Shown: positions 16,487 through 25,530 of the stretch, piece after piece
How positions within the stretch are numbered: the first letter of the stretch is position 1
Layout of the letters: each line of letters starts with the position of its first letter
Assembly: GCF_001297125.1 (NCBI RefSeq)
Contig: NZ_LHPC01000040.1
Coordinates: 124,001-188,000 of the forward strand
Source: Pseudomonas sp. RIT-PI-q
GTDB lineage: Bacteria > Pseudomonadota > Gammaproteobacteria > Pseudomonadales > Pseudomonadaceae
Direction of reading: 5' to 3'
Length of the DNA stretch: 64,000 nt
Program-made: the position numbers and the translations under genes
Notes under the pieces: model-generated
Databases searched by the model: none
Seen by the model: only the letters and a program-made list of their open reading frames with translations
Told to the model about the DNA's origin: nothing

Positions 16487-19400
16487 TCAGCGGAAATCCC
16501 GGCTGCGCACGCTGATGCCGTCGAGCAACGGGCTCAGGTCACTCAAGCGGCCGGCGATCAGGTGTCGCACCTCGCCTTCCTTTTCCCAGCGCCCGTCGAC
16601 CTTGAGCAATTGCGAGCCGACCAGGACCTGGCGCTGCCGGTCGGCCAGGTCGCGCCAGACGATGACGTTGACGTTGCCGAACTCGTCTTCCAGGGTGACG
16701 AAGGTCACGCCACTGGCGGTGCCCGGGCGTTGTCGGCCGGTCACCAGCCCGGCGACGCTGACGGGACGGCCATGCTCGACGTCGAGCAGTTCCTTCGAAC
16801 TGCGACAACGCCGGGCTTTCAATTCACCCCGCAGCAAGGCCAGCGGATGCGGACCGAGGGTGGTGCCGACGCTGTTGTAATCGGCCAGCAGGTCCTCGCC
16901 CACGGTGGGTTTGGGTAATGCCACCGCGCCCTCCTCCTGACTCGGCAACCCCGCGAACAACCCCAGCTGCTTCTGCACCCCCGCCACTTCCCAGCGCGCC
17001 CGATGACGGTGACCGGCCAGCCCGCGCAACGCCCCGGCATCGGCCAGTTGCTCCTGAGCACGGGCATCAAGCCGCGCCCGCTCGCCGAGGTCGGCTACGT
17101 CGACAAACGTCCCCTTCGCCCGTGCCGCCTCAATGCGCCGGGCATCGTCCTCGCGAAAGCCCTTGATCATCCGCAACCCCATGCGAATCGCCGGTTGCGC
17201 GCCGGTGATCGGTTCGAGACTGCAATCCCAGTCGCTGGCGCGCACGTCTACCGGGCGAATCTGCAAGTGATGGCGACGCGCGTCCTGCAGAATCTGGTCC
17301 GGGCTGTAGAAACCCATGGGCCAACTGTTGATCAGCGCACAGGCGAACGCCGCCGGTTCGTGGCATTTGAGCCAGCAACTGGCGTAGGTCAGCAAGGCGA
17401 AACTGGCGGCGTGGGACTCGGGAAAACCGTAACTGCCGAAGCCTTTGATCTGCTCGAATATCTGCGCGGCGAACTCGGCCGTGTAGCCGTTTTTCTTCAT
17501 CCCGGCAGCCAGGCGATCCTTGTGCGGTTCGAGCCCGCCGTGGCGTTTCCACGCGGCCATGGAGCGGCGCAACTGATCGGCCTCGCCGGGGCTGTAGTCG
17601 GCGGCGACGATGGCGATCTGCATCACCTGTTCCTGAAACAGCGGCACGCCCAGGGTGCGCTTGAGCACGGCTTCCAGTGCCGGAGACGGATAGACCTCGG
17701 GTTCTTCCTTGTTTCGCCGCCGCAGGTACGGATGCACCATGCCGCCCTGAATCGGTCCCGGACGGACGATCGCCACCTCGATCACCAGGTCATAGAAGGT
17801 CCGCGGCTTGAGCCTCGGCAGCATCGACATCTGCGCCCGGGACTCGATCTGAAACACGCCGATGGTATCTGCACGGCCAATCATGTCGTAGGTGTGCGAG
17901 TCTTCGGACGGGATCGTCGCCAGGCTCAGGTCGAGGTCGCGGTGTCGACGCAGCAGGTCGAAACAGCGGCGGATGGCGCTGAGCATGCCCAACGCCAGAA
18001 TATCCACCTTGAGCAGCCCCACCGCGTCCAGATCGTCCTTGTCCCACTGGATGATGGTGCGCTCGGCCATGGCGGCGTTTTCCACCGGCACCAGACTGTC
18101 CAGGGGCTGCTCGGAAATCACGAAGCCGCCAGGGTGCTGGGACAGGTGACGAGGAAAACCGATCAGCTGCCCGGTCAGGCTCAGCACCCGGCGCAGCACC
18201 GGACTCTCGGGATCAAAACCGCCTTCAAGCAGGCGCTCCACGGGCGGTGTTGCATCACTCCAGTGGCCGCAGCAATCGGCCAGGGCATTGATCTGATCCG
18301 GCGGCAAACCCAAGGCCTTGGCCACGTCGCGCACCGCGCCAGCCGCGTGATAAGTGCTGACCACCGCTGTCAGCGCGGCGCGGGTCCGCCCGTAACGCTG
18401 GAACACATACTGCAAGACTTCTTCACGCCGCTCGTGTTCGAAATCGACGTCGATGTCCGGCGGTTCATTACGTTCTTTGGAGAGAAAGCGCTCAAACAAC
18501 AGCGTAGTGAGATCCGGATCGATCTCCGTGATGCCCAGGGCAAAGCACACCGCCGAGTTGGCCGCCGAACCGCGCCCCTGACAGAGAATGTGCTGATCAC
18601 GGGCGAATCGCACAATGTCGTGGACCGTCAGGAAGTAGCTTTCGTAGCCCAGTTCGGCGATCAGCTCCAGTTCCTTGTCGATCTGCACCAGCACCTTGCC
18701 TTGCGGACCTTTTGGCCAGCGCCACTTGATACCCTTTGCAGTCAGCACACGCAGCCATGAGGTGGCCGTGTGACCGGCCGGCACCAGCTCGCGCGGGTAT
18801 TGATAACGCAACTGGCCGAGGTCGAACGTACAGCGCCGGGCAATGGTCAGCGTCTCGTCGAGCAAGGCCTTGGGATAAAGACCGGACACCATGTCGAGGC
18901 TGCGCAAATGCCGTTCGCCATTGGGGTGCAGGCGCAACCCGGCATCGGCCACCGGCAGGTGATGACGGATCGCGGTCATGGTGTCCTGCAAGGCGCGCCG
19001 ACCACGGGCGTGCATGTGCACATCGCCGCTGGCCACCGCCGGGATTCGCAGTTCGCCCGCCAGGGTCAGCAGCGCGGCCAGTCGCCGGGTATCGTCCTGG
19101 CCACGGTGCAACTGGACCGCCAGCCACAGGCGTTCGGCGAAGACCTGTTTCAGCCAGTGGCCCTGTTCGAAGGCATCGACAGCGTCCGGCACCCACAACG
19201 CCAACAGCCCCGGCAACGCTTCGTTGAAATCTTCCCGGAGCACTTGGTACTGGCCTTTCTGCGTTCGGCGGCGGGCTCGGGTAACCAGTCGGCAGAGGTT
19301 TTGGTAGCCCTCGAGGTTTTCCACCAGCAGCACCAGTTTCGGGCCGTTCTCGATGCGTATTTCGCTGCCGATGATCAGCGGCAGCTCCACGGATTTGGCC

Positions 19401-19564
19401 GCTTGCCAGGCGCGAACAATGCCGGCCAAGGTGCATTCGTCGGTGATCGCCAGGGCTTGATAGCCCTGCTTTTTCGCCCGCTGAAAAAGTTCGAGCGCAC
19501 TGGAAGCACCGCGCTGGAAACTGAAGTTCGACAGGCAGTGCAGTTCGGCGTATTCGACGCTCAT
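16487..19564 (-). CDS. dnaE2: Error-prone DNA polymerase ImuC / DnaE2
   Basis: The 1025-residue C-family polymerase begins with a PHP domain (AELHCLSNFSFQRGAS; ITDECTLAG) and carries the catalytic acidic motif PDIDVDFEHERR. A helix-hairpin-helix region and a C-terminal OB fold (PVSVAGLVTGRQ) follow. DnaE2 is the translesion polymerase of the ImuA-ImuB-DnaE2 mutasome that causes damage-induced mutagenesis. It is about 130 residues shorter than replicative DnaE and lacks its C-terminal tau-binding region. The ATG at 19564 overlaps the imuB stop (ATGA); a longer open frame begins seven codons earlier within imuB. It is the last gene of the SOS operon. Confidence 0.95.
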   Translation of the reverse strand: MSVEYAELHCLSNFSFQRGASSALELFQRAKKQGYQALAITDECTLAGIVRAWQAAKSVELPLIIGSEIRIENGPKLVLLVENLEGYQNLCRLVTRARRRTQKGQYQVLREDFNEALPGLLALWVPDAVDAFEQGHWLKQVFAERLWLAVQLHRGQDDTRRLAALLTLAGELRIPAVASGDVHMHARGRRALQDTMTAIRHHLPVADAGLRLHPNGERHLRSLDMVSGLYPKALLDETLTIARRCTFDLGQLRYQYPRELVPAGHTATSWLRVLTAKGIKWRWPKGPQGKVLVQIDKELELIAELGYESYFLTVHDIVRFARDQHILCQGRGSAANSAVCFALGITEIDPDLTTLLFERFLSKERNEPPDIDVDFEHERREEVLQYVFQRYGRTRAALTAVVSTYHAAGAVRDVAKALGLPPDQINALADCCGHWSDATPPVERLLEGGFDPESPVLRRVLSLTGQLIGFPRHLSQHPGGFVISEQPLDSLVPVENAAMAERTIIQWDKDDLDAVGLLKVDILALGMLSAIRRCFDLLRRHRDLDLSLATIPSEDSHTYDMIGRADTIGVFQIESRAQMSMLPRLKPRTFYDLVIEVAIVRPGPIQGGMVHPYLRRRNKEEPEVYPSPALEAVLKRTLGVPLFQEQVMQIAIVAADYSPGEADQLRRSMAAWKRHGGLEPHKDRLAAGMKKNGYTAEFAAQIFEQIKGFGSYGFPESHAASFALLTYASCWLKCHEPAAFACALINSWPMGFYSPDQILQDARRHHLQIRPVDVRASDWDCSLEPITGAQPAIRMGLRMIKGFREDDARRIEAARAKGTFVDVADLGERARLDARAQEQLADAGALRGLAGHRHRARWEVAGVQKQLGLFAGLPSQEEGAVALPKPTVGEDLLADYNSVGTTLGPHPLALLRGELKARRCRSSKELLDVEHGRPVSVAGLVTGRQRPGTASGVTFVTLEDEFGNVNVIVWRDLADRQRQVLVGSQLLKVDGRWEKEGEVRHLIAGRLSDLSPLLDGISVRSRDFR

Positions 19565-20976
19565 GCGAACCAGCCTTGCAGCCACAACGGGCCGTCCTCG
19601 CCCACCGCACGATAGGCCCAGCCCTGCTGGCCGGAACGGGTTTCAATCAGGTAGTAATCGCGGCGCACGTCGGCGCCGTCCCCCCAGCCGGACTCGATGC
19701 GCTCCGGTCCCATGAGGATGCGCGTCGAACCTTCGTGTACCGCCAACGGTTCAGTCAGCAGCCAGCCCGGCCGTTGCACGCCCGCCAGCCCGCTACATGC
19801 CTGATGGTCGGCGCTGGCCTGCCACGCGCACTCGGGGCGGTGATCGGCCTGGAACCGCAAGCCATGCACCGCGTCATCCCCCAGCCGTGCGCGCAGGCGT
19901 TCGCGCAGTTGCTCCCAGGGCAAGGACTGCTGCGGGCGGTCGTCGAACAGCTCCTGATACTGGGGAACGAAGGCTGGCAGGTCTTCGGCGCGCAGGCGAA
20001 AACCGCGCACCGGGGCCGCGACCTGGACCTGTTCCAGCCGCCCCCGCGCCAGTTCGAAGAGCATCGCCGGATCACGCTCGGCGCTGAGCAGCCCGACCTT
20101 GATTACAGAATCCGGCAACCCGGCGTGTTCCAGGTGCAGGTCAAAGCGCTGCACGCCGCTGTCGCGACCGCAGAGAAAGGCCGACAGATCGCCGGTCAGC
20201 CGGCGCAACGGAAACAGCAGCGCCTGATGGGACTGCACATCGAAGTTGAGTTCGATGCGCACATCGAAGCGGTCCGGCGGCAGGTAGAACGCCAGCGCCA
20301 GCCGCCGCGTACCGAGCAGGGTGTCGAGGTGCTTGAGCACGTGCGCTTCGAACCGCCGCGCGAGGCTATGCCGGGGCAGCGCCTGCACCTGACTCAAGGT
20401 GCGCAAGCCCATTCGCGACAACGCCGTGGCCACGCTGGCCTCCAGCCCGATCCGGTCGATGGGCAACTGCCCGAGGTGATGCTGCAAGGCTTGATCGTCG
20501 GGCACCACCAGGCCGTCATAGGCATTGGCCAGTACCCGCGCCGCCACCGGGTTGGGCGCGGCAACGATCCGATGGCGAAACCCCAGTTCGCCAAGCTCCG
20601 CCCGCAACCGCGCTTCGAACTGTGGCCAGGCGCCGAACAAGCCCAGGCTGGATTCGATTTCAAACACCACCGCACGCGGGTAATGGACGCTGACCTGAGC
20701 ACTGAACCGATAGGCCCAGGCGGCCAGGAACTGCTGCCAGTGCTCGATCTCGGCAGCGTCGTATTCGGCCGTGACAAAGCTTTTGCTCAGGGCCTGGGCG
20801 GCGGTCATCGACTGGCCGGGCCGCAAGCCCAGCGCCCGCGCCGACGCATTGACCGCCTGCAACACCCGACGCTGGGCCGGGCCGGTCAGCAGCGCCAGCG
20901 GCGTATCGGGGTCGCAGCGCTGACGCAGTACCGCGTCCAGCGCCAATTGCGGGAAGAGAATGCAGACCCAGCGCAT
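19561..20976 (-). CDS. imuB: Mutasome scaffold protein ImuB (inactive Y-family polymerase homologue)
   Basis: The 471-residue protein starts MRWVCILFPQLALDAVL. In active Y-family polymerases this strand carries a catalytic Asp, which is absent here; the second acidic cluster is likewise replaced (FEIESSLGLFG in place of the usual D-E pair). This agrees with the known role of ImuB as a catalytically dead adaptor that links DnaE2, ImuA and the beta clamp. Little finger-like and C-terminal regions are present. The ATG at 20976 is chosen by family N-terminus. It lies seven bp after imuA and overlaps dnaE2 by four bases. Confidence 0.93.
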   Translation of the reverse strand: MRWVCILFPQLALDAVLRQRCDPDTPLALLTGPAQRRVLQAVNASARALGLRPGQSMTAAQALSKSFVTAEYDAAEIEHWQQFLAAWAYRFSAQVSVHYPRAVVFEIESSLGLFGAWPQFEARLRAELGELGFRHRIVAAPNPVAARVLANAYDGLVVPDDQALQHHLGQLPIDRIGLEASVATALSRMGLRTLSQVQALPRHSLARRFEAHVLKHLDTLLGTRRLALAFYLPPDRFDVRIELNFDVQSHQALLFPLRRLTGDLSAFLCGRDSGVQRFDLHLEHAGLPDSVIKVGLLSAERDPAMLFELARGRLEQVQVAAPVRGFRLRAEDLPAFVPQYQELFDDRPQQSLPWEQLRERLRARLGDDAVHGLRFQADHRPECAWQASADHQACSGLAGVQRPGWLLTEPLAVHEGSTRILMGPERIESGWGDGADVRRDYYLIETRSGQQGWAYRAVGEDGPLWLQGWFA

Positions 20977-20983
20977 GGCAACC

Positions 20984-21601
20984 TCAATGCCCCATGGCAA
21001 AGGCAATCGGTGCCGAACGCGCCAACCCGCCCCGGCACTTGAGCACGCGCAATTGCGCAGGTTTGGCATCGATGGCAATGCGCAACGCCGCGGGCGAAGG
21101 GTTGATCGCCTCATTGATCGAGCGGTAGGCAAACGCCAGGGTCGAGCCTGTTTCCGCCGCCACCTGCAAGCGCCGCAACGCACGGTCATCGGCCTTATGC
21201 GGCCAGCACAACACCGCGCCGCAACTGCCCGAACGCAGGCATTGTTCCGCCGCCCACAGCGCATCGCGCTCGCTGGCCTGGATGATCGACAACTGGCGCA
21301 GATCAACCCCGGCGTTCTGCCACGCCTGGGGATACGGCACGTAAGGCGGCGCCACCAGCACGATGCGCTCGCCCGCCGCCGACAACCGCGCCAGCGCCGG
21401 CCACACCAGTTGCAACTCGCCCACGCCCTGCCCGGCCAGGAGGATTTCGGTCAGCGCCGCTTCCGGCCAGCCACCGGTCGGCAACGCCGCATCCAGCGCG
21501 GCATGCCCGGTGGGTTGCGGGCTGACAGCCGGTGGCGCAGGCCGGCCCTTCCAGACCTGGCCGCCATTGAACAGCGTATCCAGCGCAACGACGGCGCCCA
21601 T
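20984..21601 (-). CDS. imuA: Mutasome accessory protein ImuA (RecA-like)
   Basis: The 205-residue protein is related to the RecA/SulA fold. It has the GHAALDAALPTGGWPEAALTEILL stretch (about 33-56) that corresponds to the RecA core entry, but no complete Walker A GxxxxGK[ST]. ImuA is required with ImuB and DnaE2 for SOS mutagenesis. The ATG at 21601 overlaps the lexA stop by one base (TGATG), with an alternative GTG immediately before it. Its position between lexA2 and imuB is the classic order in Pseudomonas. Confidence 0.92.
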   Translation of the reverse strand: MGAVVALDTLFNGGQVWKGRPAPPAVSPQPTGHAALDAALPTGGWPEAALTEILLAGQGVGELQLVWPALARLSAAGERIVLVAPPYVPYPQAWQNAGVDLRQLSIIQASERDALWAAEQCLRSGSCGAVLCWPHKADDRALRRLQVAAETGSTLAFAYRSINEAINPSPAALRIAIDAKPAQLRVLKCRGGLARSAPIAFAMGH

Positions 21602-22209
21602 CACCCTTGCCTCACCAGGCCGCAGAACACCCCTTCGATCGCCAGGTCCTGATCGGCGCGAACGATGATCGGCTTGTAGGCCGGGTTACGTGGCAACAGG
21701 CGCACAGCGTTGCCGACCCGTTCGAAGCGCTTGATGGTGACTTCCCCGTCGAGGCGCGCCACGACGATCTGGCCGTTGACCGCCTCGGGGTTGCGGTGCA
21801 CACCCACCAGGTCGCCGTCGAGAATGCCGTCTTCGATCATCGAGTCGCCCTGGACCCGCAGCATGTAGTCCGGCACCCGCGAGAAGATCGCCGGATCGAG
21901 CATCAAGCGGCTGTGGACCTCGGCATCGGCCCCGATCGGCGCACCGGCCGCCACTCGACCCAGCACCGGAATGTCCAACAGTTCGGGGCGCGCCGGTTGC
22001 CCGAGCAAACGAATGCCCCGGGCCTGATGCGGGTTGACCTCGATGAAACCGGCGTCGGTCAGCGCCAGCACATGCTTGCGCGCCACGCTGCGGGAGGCGA
22101 AACCGAACGCCTCGCTGATTTCAGCAAGGCTCGGAGACTGACCGTGCTCGGCGATGCGATCGCGGATAAAGGTCAGGATGGCGGTACGGCGGGGAGTGAG
22201 AGTCGTCAT
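21601..22209 (-). CDS. lexA2: LexA2-type SOS repressor
   Basis: The 202-residue repressor has an N-terminal winged helix (LTPRRTAILTFIRDRIA...; recognition region FGFASRSVARKHVLAL) and a C-terminal S24 self-cleavage domain. The Ala-Gly scissile bond is in RVAAGAPIG, the nucleophile Ser in VQGDSMIEDG and the general base Lys in EVTIKRFE. Start choice: ATG at 22209 gives the LexA-like N-terminus MTTLTPRR, while ATG at 22218 lies inside the operator. It heads the lexA2-imuA-imuB-dnaE2 operon and controls it. Pseudomonas also have a separate lexA1 for the main SOS regulon, which is not in this window. Confidence 0.93.
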   Translation of the reverse strand: MTTLTPRRTAILTFIRDRIAEHGQSPSLAEISEAFGFASRSVARKHVLALTDAGFIEVNPHQARGIRLLGQPARPELLDIPVLGRVAAGAPIGADAEVHSRLMLDPAIFSRVPDYMLRVQGDSMIEDGILDGDLVGVHRNPEAVNGQIVVARLDGEVTIKRFERVGNAVRLLPRNPAYKPIIVRADQDLAIEGVFCGLVRQG

Positions 22210-22212
22210 GGA

Positions 22213-22224
22213 GTACATTTGTAC
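22213..22224. promoter_or_regulatory. LexA2 operator
   Basis: GTACATTTGTAC is a perfect palindrome located 4-15 bp upstream of the chosen lexA2 start. It agrees with the GTAC-N4-GTRC type box described for LexA2 of P. putida and Xanthomonadales, which differs from the CTGT-N8-ACAG box of LexA1. Autoregulation of the whole imu operon follows. Confidence 0.8.
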
Positions 22225-22251
22225 TCTTTTGACCCTTTCCTGGCAAGAACT

Positions 22252-22366
22252 TGTAGGAGCTGTCGAGAGAAACGAGGCTGCGATCTTTTGATCTTGATCC
22301 TTGGGCGGCTTTGAATTTGCTGAAGATCAAAAGATCGCAGCCTCGTTTCTCTCGACAGCTCCTACA
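22252..22366. repeat. Long inverted repeat, REP-like hairpin
   Basis: TGTAGGAGCTGTCGAGAGAAACGAGGCTGCGATCTTTTGATCTT and its near-perfect inverse form arms of about 44 bp around a 27-bp centre. It sits between the lexA2 promoter and the 3' end of the DUF971 gene, so it may also end the DUF971 operon transcript. Confidence 0.85.
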
Positions 22367-22389
22367 GGGGAGGTCAGTCGTGTTGGGAG

Positions 22390-22677
22390 TCAGCTGTTTT
22401 GGGGGGTGAGTTGTGCAAGGTAAGGCCAGGGGTAGATGCCGCGTTCGTGGCCGTCGCTGAAGATCAGTTGCAGGCCGTAGCCCTGCTGATTGAGTTCGAT
22501 CACGCGCACGCGGGCGTCAACCTTCGGCACCCGCCCTTGCAGGCGAAACGCCCGGCATTGGGAACATGGGCATTGGCGGCGTAATTCAGCGTGATCAAGC
22601 AACTGTTCGCGGCCGTCCGGCCAGTTCAGCCGCAGTTGCTGTTTGCTCTGGGAATTGCCGATCGCCAGCGGGTTCAT
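22390..22677 (-). CDS. DUF971 domain protein
   Basis: The 95-residue protein has the DUF971 layout: LRLNWPDGREQLLDHAELRRQCPCSQCRAF, then VRVIELNQQGYGLQLIFSDGHERGIYPWPYL. The same fold forms the N-terminal zinc domain of gamma-butyrobetaine hydroxylase, and the CPCSQC cysteines (about 35-40) are the likely metal ligands. Free-standing DUF971 proteins are often linked to iron-sulfur or electron-transfer loci. It overlaps the HEAT-repeat gene by ATGA and is the last gene of the eight-gene cluster. Confidence 0.85.
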   Translation of the reverse strand: MNPLAIGNSQSKQQLRLNWPDGREQLLDHAELRRQCPCSQCRAFRLQGRVPKVDARVRVIELNQQGYGLQLIFSDGHERGIYPWPYLAQLTPQNS

Positions 22678-23636
22678 TGCAGTTGGCTCAAGGCGATGCG
22701 CACGGCTTTGCGCACTTCCGGGTCGCCGTCATCCTGCGCGGCCTGCAACGGCGCGATGGCCCCTTTGTCGTTCAATTCGCCGAGGGCCAGGGCCGCTTCC
22801 TTGCGCAAATTGCTGATGCGGTGGCCGAGGGTCTCGATCAGCGCGTCGAGGGCCGGCACGTAACGCAAGCGGCCGAGGCTGCGGGTGGCGCGCAGGCGCA
22901 CTTGCCAGTAATCGTCGCTCAAGGCTTCGACCAGGGCCGGGCCTGCGTCGCGGTGACCGACCTTGCCCAGCGTCGTCGCGGCTTCTTCGCGCACTTGCCA
23001 GGCGTGGTCCTGCAACGCCTGGCGCAATGCCGGCAGCACTTGATCGTCAGACGCCAGACCGAGAGCGCCGGTGGCGGCGCGGCGAACTTCGGTGTCCGGG
23101 TCGTCACTGGCCAACCGCGCCAAGGCCGGCAAGGCATCCAGTTGCTTGAGCCAGCCGAGTACGCCGACCGCCTCGCGGCGAACACCGGCGTCTGCATCGG
23201 TCAACGCCACGATGGCCACCTCGGCAGCATCGGGAAAACGCAGTTCGCGCAAGGCCCGGAACGCAGCGATGCGCACGTTGATGTCGGCATGCCCGGTCCA
23301 CGGCAGAATCACCCGGCCCGCCGCTTCACTCTTGAGCAGGCTCAGGCTCTGCGCGGCGGCGGTTTGCACGGCCAATGACGGATCGGTCAGCGCCTGGCAC
23401 AGCGCCGCCACCACCGGTTCATCCTCCCAGGCTTCCAGCAGGCGCGCGGCTTCGGCACGCACTTCTTCGGTCGGGTCCCGGGCCAGTCGGTCGACCAGCC
23501 AAAGCAGGCCGTCCGGCTCTTCGAGGTCGGCCAGTTCGATCAGCGCGATGCGGCGCACGCCGGGGTCTTCATCGGTCAGGCGCGGTTGCAGGGCAAGAAT
23601 GTCGTCGTTATCGGTTACATCGAATAGAGAGGTCAT
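22674..23636 (-). CDS. HEAT-repeat (PBS-lyase-type) protein
   Basis: The 320-residue protein is made almost wholly of about ten helical repeats of roughly 31 residues with the pattern D-P-x-V-R-x-x-A-x-x-A-L-x-x-L (for example DDPDTEVRRAATGALG, DDYWQVRLRATRSLG, GDPEVRKAVRIAL). There is no signal peptide. Such proteins act as cytoplasmic scaffolds or, as in phycobilin lyases, assist cofactor attachment. In this operon a chaperone role for the flavoprotein/ferredoxin pair is possible but only inferred. Its start overlaps the ABC ATPase stop, and its stop overlaps the DUF971 start. Confidence 0.88.
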   Translation of the reverse strand: MTSLFDVTDNDDILALQPRLTDEDPGVRRIALIELADLEEPDGLLWLVDRLARDPTEEVRAEAARLLEAWEDEPVVAALCQALTDPSLAVQTAAAQSLSLLKSEAAGRVILPWTGHADINVRIAAFRALRELRFPDAAEVAIVALTDADAGVRREAVGVLGWLKQLDALPALARLASDDPDTEVRRAATGALGLASDDQVLPALRQALQDHAWQVREEAATTLGKVGHRDAGPALVEALSDDYWQVRLRATRSLGRLRYVPALDALIETLGHRISNLRKEAALALGELNDKGAIAPLQAAQDDGDPEVRKAVRIALSQLQ

Positions 23637-24481
23637 AGGGCAAATCGCGGCAGTTTGTTTTCAGGGGGAAGTCCGAGAGGGTTCAGGCGGGGTAATTGCC
23701 GACCGTCTTCGTGACGCAGCAGCTCGAGGCAGTGACGCTTCAAGCGGGAGAACTCATGGCTAGTAACCAGTTCGGTGGTGCGTGGCCGGGGGAAGTCGAG
23801 GCGCAGGTCTTCGATGATCCGGCCGGGGCGTGTGCTCATGACCAGCAGCCGGTCGGCGAGGAACAGCGCCTCGTCGATGTCATGGGTGACGAACACCACG
23901 GTGGTGCGAATCCGCGTCCAGATGTCCAGCAGCAGTTCCTGCATGTTCAAGCGAGTCAGGGCATCGAGGGCACCGAAGGGTTCGTCCATCAGCAACAGGC
24001 GCGGACGGTTGATCAGCACCCGGGCGATTTCCACCCGTTGCTGCATGCCGCCGGATAGCTGATCGGGCCAGCGATCGGCAAAGCCATCGAGGCCCACCAG
24101 GGCGAGGATTTCGTCGGCGGCCTGGTGCCGTTCGGTTTTGCCGATGCCACGCATCTTCAGGCCGAACGCGACGTTGTCGCGCACCGTGCGCCAGGGGAAC
24201 AGCGTGTGCTGCTGGAACACCATGCCGCGTTGGGGTGATGGACCGGAAACCTGCGTGCCATCGACGTTCAGGCTGCCGGTGCTGGCTTGCAGGTGGCCGG
24301 CCAGCGCGCCGAGCAAGGTCGACTTGCCGCAACCGGACGGCCCGAGAATGCACACGAATTGCCCCGGCTCGATCTGGCAGTCGAGCCCCTGGACGGCCTC
24401 GAACGCCTGCGGACCTTCACCGAGGACGATGGACAATTGGCGGATGTCGATCCGCCCTTCAGGGGTTTGCATCACGCTCAT
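23633..24481 (-). CDS. NitT/TauT-type ABC transporter ATPase
   Basis: The 282-residue ATPase subunit has Walker A GPSGCGKST, Q-loop FQQHTLFPWR, signature LSGGMQQRVEIA, Walker B LLLMDEPFGALD and switch His FVTHDIDEA, typical of the nitrate/sulfonate/taurine importers (SsuB, TauB, NrtD). The ATG at 24481 overlaps the permease stop by one base; the open frame upstream of it is within the permease gene. The C-terminal 30 residues extend beyond the usual ATPase length (LPRLNPLGLPPENK). Confidence 0.92.
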   Translation of the reverse strand: MSVMQTPEGRIDIRQLSIVLGEGPQAFEAVQGLDCQIEPGQFVCILGPSGCGKSTLLGALAGHLQASTGSLNVDGTQVSGPSPQRGMVFQQHTLFPWRTVRDNVAFGLKMRGIGKTERHQAADEILALVGLDGFADRWPDQLSGGMQQRVEIARVLINRPRLLLMDEPFGALDALTRLNMQELLLDIWTRIRTTVVFVTHDIDEALFLADRLLVMSTRPGRIIEDLRLDFPRPRTTELVTSHEFSRLKRHCLELLRHEDGRQLPRLNPLGLPPENKLPRFAL

Positions 24482-25263
24482 CAGGCTTTTCCTCGTGGTC
24501 GATGCCAAGGCGTGAACAGCCCGCCGAGGCGTTTGATCAGCAGGCTGCTGCCCATCCCGAGGACGCCGATCAGCAACATGCCGACCACGATGTCGGCGTA
24601 GTTCTGGATGGTGTAGGACTCCCAGGTGTAATAGCCGATGCCGTACTGGCCGGAGATCATTTCGGCGGTCACCAGGCAGAACCATGAAGTGCCCATGCCG
24701 ATGGCCAGGCCGGTGATGATGCTCGGCGCGGCGCCCGGGAAAATCACTTCCAGCAAAATCGCCCGGCGCCCTGCCCCGAGACTTTTCGCCGAGGCGATCA
24801 GCCGTGGGTCGACGCCTTCGACGCCGTGCACGGTGTTGAGCAGGATCGGGAACAGCGCGCCGGTGAAAGTGATGAAGACCATCGACAGTTCTGACGAGGG
24901 GAACATCAGGATGGCCAAGGGAATCCAGGCCACTGCGGGGATCGGGCGCAGGACCTCCAGAGGTGGCAGCAATAAATCTTCGGCCCATTTCGAGCGGCCG
25001 ATCGCCAGGCCCAACGCGATGCCGACCACCAGCGCCGCGAGGTAACCGGCGAAGACCCGGCTGAGGCTGCTGCTCAGGTGCTGGGCGAGCTTGCCGGAGT
25101 CGCCGAGGCCCAGAGCTGCTTCAATGACCGCCAGTGGCGTCGGGACGTTGGCGAAGGTGACCAGGCCGAGGTTCCAGTGGTGGCTGGCGGCGAGTTGCCA
25201 GAACAGGAGGCAGAACAGCAGCGAAGCCGTTCTTGGGAGCCAGCGTAAATATGATCCGTACAC
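24481..25263 (-). CDS. NitT/TauT-type ABC transporter permease
   Basis: The 260-residue inner-membrane permease has about six helices and the EAA-type loop ASAKSLGAGRRAILLEVIFPGAAPSI. GTG at 25263 is taken as start because GAGAGG lies seven bases upstream. The longer open frame (to 25323) would be translated through a REP element. It forms the channel with the ATPase encoded next and is served by the binding protein encoded about 270 bp upstream, beyond two REP pairs. Confidence 0.9.
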   Translation of the reverse strand: MYGSYLRWLPRTASLLFCLLFWQLAASHHWNLGLVTFANVPTPLAVIEAALGLGDSGKLAQHLSSSLSRVFAGYLAALVVGIALGLAIGRSKWAEDLLLPPLEVLRPIPAVAWIPLAILMFPSSELSMVFITFTGALFPILLNTVHGVEGVDPRLIASAKSLGAGRRAILLEVIFPGAAPSIITGLAIGMGTSWFCLVTAEMISGQYGIGYYTWESYTIQNYADIVVGMLLIGVLGMGSSLLIKRLGGLFTPWHRPRGKA

Positions 25264-25284
25264 AATAAATCCTCTCAACCCAAT

Positions 25285-25377
25285 CCCGTAGGAGCCGGCT
25301 TGCTGGCGATGGCGGTTTGACATTCAACATTGATGCTGGCTAGTCAAACGTCTTCGCTGGCAAGCCAGCTCCTACAG
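25285..25377. repeat. REP palindrome pair
   Basis: CCCGTAGGAGCCGGCTTGCTGGCGA and its inverted partner lie between the permease and binding-protein genes of the same cluster. Confidence 0.85.
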
Positions 25378-25416
25378 TTGATCTTGGTGAACGTGATATT
25401 TGCATTTGCCCCCCAT

Positions 25417-25511
25417 CCCTGTGGGAGCGGGCTTGCCCGCGATAGCGGTGTGTCAGCGACATCAATGTCGACTGGTCTGGCCTCATCGCGGGCAAGCTCG
25501 CTCCCACAGGG
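25417..25511. repeat. REP palindrome pair (TGTGGGAGCGGGC type)
   Basis: CCCTGTGGGAGCGGGCTTGCC and its inverted partner form a second REP pair of a different subfamily, immediately downstream of the binding-protein gene. Confidence 0.85.
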
Positions 25512-25530
25512 AATTGCGGTGTTCTAGGGG

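Noticed and set aside
17003..18760. 585-codon plus-strand frame inside dnaE2
   Set aside because: It is an antisense shadow of a gene with intact polymerase motifs.
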